From contig JAICKM010000358.1 of assembly GCA_025927935.1 (NCBI GenBank), positions 1 to 7,137 on the forward strand: a stretch of 7,137 bases of DNA. Reading direction: 5' to 3'. The position numbers and the translations under genes were made by a program. Of the stretch, positions 5,637 through 7,137 are shown piece by piece. The stretch's first letter is position 1. Each line of letters opens with the position of its first letter. Origin of the DNA: Chloroflexia bacterium. GTDB lineage: Bacteria; Chloroflexota; Chloroflexia; QHBQ01; JADMIH01. The notes under the pieces were generated by a model that did no database searches, had not been told where the DNA came from, and worked only from the letters and a program-made list of their open reading frames with translations.

Positions 5637-6209
5637 CTAATCAATCAGGTGGTGCAGTTTGGCGTATTGCAGCAGCATGATCGTCTTGCCGTCCATGATC
5701 TCGCCGGTGTCAATCATGCCCAGGGCGGCGTCGAGCGACAACTCCAGTAGCTCGATGTCTTCCCCTTCGACACCCCCGCCCGCGCTGGTTCGTGTGCCCG
5801 GTTCATAAGTTGCCACAAAAAAGGCCAACCGCTCCGTCACCGAGCCAGGACTCATAAAGACTTCAAAGATCCGGGTTGGCTCCGTGATGCGATAACCGGT
5901 TTCCTCCTCCGTTTCGCGTTTGATGGCTTCCTCGGCGTTGCCGGCGTCCAGCAACCCGGCGCACGCCTCGATCAGGAAACCGGGGTGCCCATTGACGTAG
6001 GCCGGCAAGCGGAACTGGCGCGTCAGGACGACGGTGCCCTGCGCCCGGTTGTAGAGCAGGATGGTCGCGCCGTTGCCGCGATCGTAGGTCTCGCGGATGT
6101 GCGTCTCCACGCGACCGTCCCGCCGCCGATAGTCGAATGTCGTCTTCTTCAACACGCCCCAATTCTTGGATAAGAGTTCCTCATGCTTGACGGTAATGGG
6201 CGTATCCAT
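5637..6209 (-). CDS. nudK: NudK-type Nudix hydrolase (GDP-mannose/ADP-ribose pyrophosphatase)
   Basis: This cytoplasmic Nudix enzyme should cleave a nucleoside diphosphate sugar, with GDP-mannose preferred in E. coli NudK and ADP-ribose in close relatives, giving a nucleoside monophosphate and a sugar phosphate. The 190-residue product follows E. coli NudK along its whole length as I recall it. Shared stretches include REVYDRGNGATILLYN-like residues 39-54, the RQFR motif (64-67), MSPGSVTE (119-126), the AGGGVEGEDIE block (143-153) and TGEIMDGKT (168-176). The Nudix helix spans about 85-106 and keeps the metal-binding RETEEETGY (98-106). The first glutamate of the textbook box is Asn91 and the spacing is one residue shorter, as NudK proteins also have. 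An AGGAGG site (plus-strand 6221-6226) lies 11 bases upstream of ATG 6209, slightly long. It is 34 bases downstream of the deoxyribosyltransferase-like gene and probably shares its promoter. Confidence 0.9.
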   Translation of the reverse strand: MDTPITVKHEELLSKNWGVLKKTTFDYRRRDGRVETHIRETYDRGNGATILLYNRAQGTVVLTRQFRLPAYVNGHPGFLIEACAGLLDAGNAEEAIKRETEEETGYRITEPTRIFEVFMSPGSVTERLAFFVATYEPGTRTSAGGGVEGEDIELLELSLDAALGMIDTGEIMDGKTIMLLQYAKLHHLID

Positions 6210-6243
6210 GTGCGCCGGTGCCTCCTATAGATGGGATCACGAC

Positions 6244-6627
6244 TCAATCGCGGCGATATTCGGGGATGTCGGCCACTCGATAAAACACCGGGCGGCTTTG
6301 CTGCCGTGCGATGGACACCATCTCGTCGGCGCCCTGCGAAGGGCCGCCGATACGCAGCACTGCATCACAACGCTCAGCGAGGATGCGCGAGAGGGGATGC
6401 ATGATCGCGGTGAAAATCGCATCGCCCGGCTGTTGGGAGCCGGCGCTCTCGATCAACGGCAACGCCAGCGCCTCGCCGGTGACGGGCACGTGCCCGCGCT
6501 GCCATACTTGCAATGCCGCCGCATTCATGGCCTGCATATTGACCGCGATGCGCGCGGGATCGTCGTTCGTCCCTGAACGATACGGTCCCGCCACCAGGAC
6601 CAGCAGCGGGTGTATTGCGTTACTCAT
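6244..6627 (-). CDS. nucleoside 2-deoxyribosyltransferase-like protein (DUF4406-like)
   Basis: The 127-residue product looks like a small member of the nucleoside 2-deoxyribosyltransferase fold. These proteins share a strand-loop LVAGPYRSG (10-19), here followed by NDDPARIAVNMQAMN (21-35), a second loop VPVTGEALALPLIE (47-60), and a third block CDAVLRIGGPSQGADEMVSIA (87-107) ending in RPVFY. True transferases move deoxyribose between bases through a catalytic Glu. Here a Glu at 102 lies within one position of the expected nucleophile, so activity is uncertain and a nucleotide-binding role is possible. ATG 6627 is chosen because GGAGGA (plus-strand 6635-6640) lies seven bases upstream and it places the core strand near the N-terminus. 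An upstream ATG at 6678 lacks such a site and adds 17 unlike residues. It is the first gene of the pair with the NudK-like enzyme and is divergent from a DeoR-type regulator gene. Confidence 0.75.
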   Translation of the reverse strand: MSNAIHPLLVLVAGPYRSGTNDDPARIAVNMQAMNAAALQVWQRGHVPVTGEALALPLIESAGSQQPGDAIFTAIMHPLSRILAERCDAVLRIGGPSQGADEMVSIARQQSRPVFYRVADIPEYRRD

Positions 6628-6634
6628 GAGAATG

Positions 6635-6640
6635 TCCTCC
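6635..6640 (-). promoter_or_regulatory. ribosome binding site that sets the deoxyribosyltransferase-like start
   Basis: On the minus strand this reads GGAGGA, seven bases before the ATG at 6627. It lies inside the longer open frame that starts at 6678, so it argues for the shorter protein. Confidence 0.7.
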
Positions 6641-6672
6641 ATCGCCCCTACGTGGGATCTAGTTATTATCGC

Positions 6673-6701
6673 TTGCATTCCTGTTGGCTATGCCGTATAA
6701 T
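6673..6701 (+). promoter_or_regulatory. promoter of the DeoR-type regulator gene
   Basis: TTGCAT (6673-6678) and a perfect TATAAT (6696-6701) are separated by 17 bases. Transcription would begin near 6708, giving a leader of about 38 bases. The -10 box lies within a dyad-symmetric element. Confidence 0.6.
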
Positions 6702-6720
6702 ACCGATTATAACCGCATAG
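6688..6720. promoter_or_regulatory. dyad-symmetric operator over the divergent promoters
   Basis: CTATGCCGTATAAT (6688-6701) and ATTATAACCGCATAG (6706-6720) are inverted copies except for one extra base and one mismatch, with a 4-base centre. The direct repeat AACCGCA also occurs at 6711-6717 and 6721-6727. The element covers both -10 boxes, so a bound repressor would shut both directions. The adjacent DeoR-type protein is the obvious candidate. Confidence 0.5.
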
Positions 6721-6735
6721 AACCGCAGAAGTCAA
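6706..6735 (-). promoter_or_regulatory. promoter of the deoxyribosyltransferase-like/nudK pair
   Basis: On the minus strand TTGACT (6735-6730) and a perfect TATAAT (6711-6706) are separated by 18 bases. Transcription would begin near 6699, leaving a leader of about 72 bases. The -10 boxes of the two divergent promoters are only four bases apart, so polymerase binding should be mutually exclusive. Confidence 0.65.
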
Positions 6736-6745
6736 GAGGTAGATG

Positions 6746-7137
6746 ATGGATAAAGACGATCAAAACCGCACAATACTCCTAACGGAGGAGCGCCGCGCCC
6801 GCATCTTAGCGAGTCTACGCCGCGATGGGCGCGTGGTGGCGGCGCAGTTAAGCCAGGAATATGGCGTCTCCGACGACACCGTACGCCGGGACCTGGATGC
6901 GTTGGCGGAACTGGGGCTGTTGCAGCGGGTGCATGGCGGCGCGCTACGTCCCGCGCCCGTGACGGAAGATTACGGCGCGCGGCAATCGCAGGGCGCTGGT
7001 GCGAAAGAATCGATTGCGCGGGCCACAGCGGGCCTGATCCACTCCGGGCAAGTGGTCATTCTCGATGGGGGCACCACGACGCTCGCCGTGGCTAAACACC
7101 TGGCGCCGGACCTGAAGGCGAAGGTGATCACGACCAG
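6746..7137 (+). CDS. DeoR-family transcriptional regulator, 5' part
   Basis: This is the N-terminal 130 codons of a DeoR/GlpR-type repressor, a DNA-binding protein whose C-terminal domain senses a phosphorylated sugar or related metabolite. Residues 15-67 form the typical winged helix-turn-helix: EERRARILASLRRDGRV, then LSQEYGVSDDTVRRDLDAL (35-53) and LLQRVHGGAL (58-67). The sensor domain then begins, with DGGTTTLAVAKHL (107-119) as the phosphosugar-binding loop. The gene runs off the window. GAGG at 6736-6739 is six bases before ATG 6746 and only three before the tandem ATG at 6743, so 6746 is slightly favoured. It is divergent from the deoxyribosyltransferase-like/nudK pair with overlapping promoters, so autoregulation and control of that pair are plausible. 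It may also control genes beyond the window. Confidence 0.93.
   Translation, partial: MDKDDQNRTILLTEERRARILASLRRDGRVVAAQLSQEYGVSDDTVRRDLDALAELGLLQRVHGGALRPAPVTEDYGARQSQGAGAKESIARATAGLIHSGQVVILDGGTTTLAVAKHLAPDLKAKVITT

Overview
The window is GC-rich, gene-dense chromosomal bacterial DNA with strong Shine-Dalgarno sites (AAGGAG, AGGAGG, AAAGGAGG) and mostly ATG starts. No RNA gene, insertion sequence or CRISPR array is visible. The mix of genes (FtsX-type ABC exporter, caspase-like peptidase, DFR-like epimerase, Nudix hydrolase, DeoR regulator) would suit a Chloroflexota-like or other high-GC environmental bacterium. That placement is an inference from style and content only.

Left part (1-3153): the 3' end of an unidentified plus-strand gene runs into the end of a minus-strand ABC exporter operon. 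The operon has an ATPase of the LolD/MacB type followed, with a 4-base ATGA overlap, by a large FtsX/MacB-like permease. The permease stops inside its second FtsX domain, so about 70 residues and two membrane helices seem to be missing. A roughly 360-base divergent intergenic region (3154-3513) carries a near-perfect 20-bp inverted repeat and further TGTTAC boxes beside a possible promoter of the ABC operon.

Middle (3514-4282): two small plus-strand genes look like the two halves of one caspase-fold (peptidase family C14) protease. The first carries the His/Cys dyad (FAGHG and LDCCHAG) and stops just after the catalytic Cys. The second, in another frame with its own AGGAGG site, starts at the strand leading into a p10-like block (CAALADQAAHE...GGIFTEQLL). 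The break falls where caspases are normally cut into large and small subunits. This is the most interesting feature of the window.

Right part (4283-7137): an extended -10 promoter and a leader of about 200 bases precede an NAD(P)-dependent extended-SDR epimerase/reductase. A 12-bp GC-rich hairpin separates it from a convergent minus-strand pair: a short nucleoside 2-deoxyribosyltransferase-like (DUF4406-like) protein, then a NudK-type Nudix hydrolase. Divergent from that pair is a DeoR-family repressor gene that runs off the window end. The two divergent promoters overlap and sit in a dyad-symmetric element, which suggests DeoR-type control of the nucleotide-related pair and of the regulator itself.
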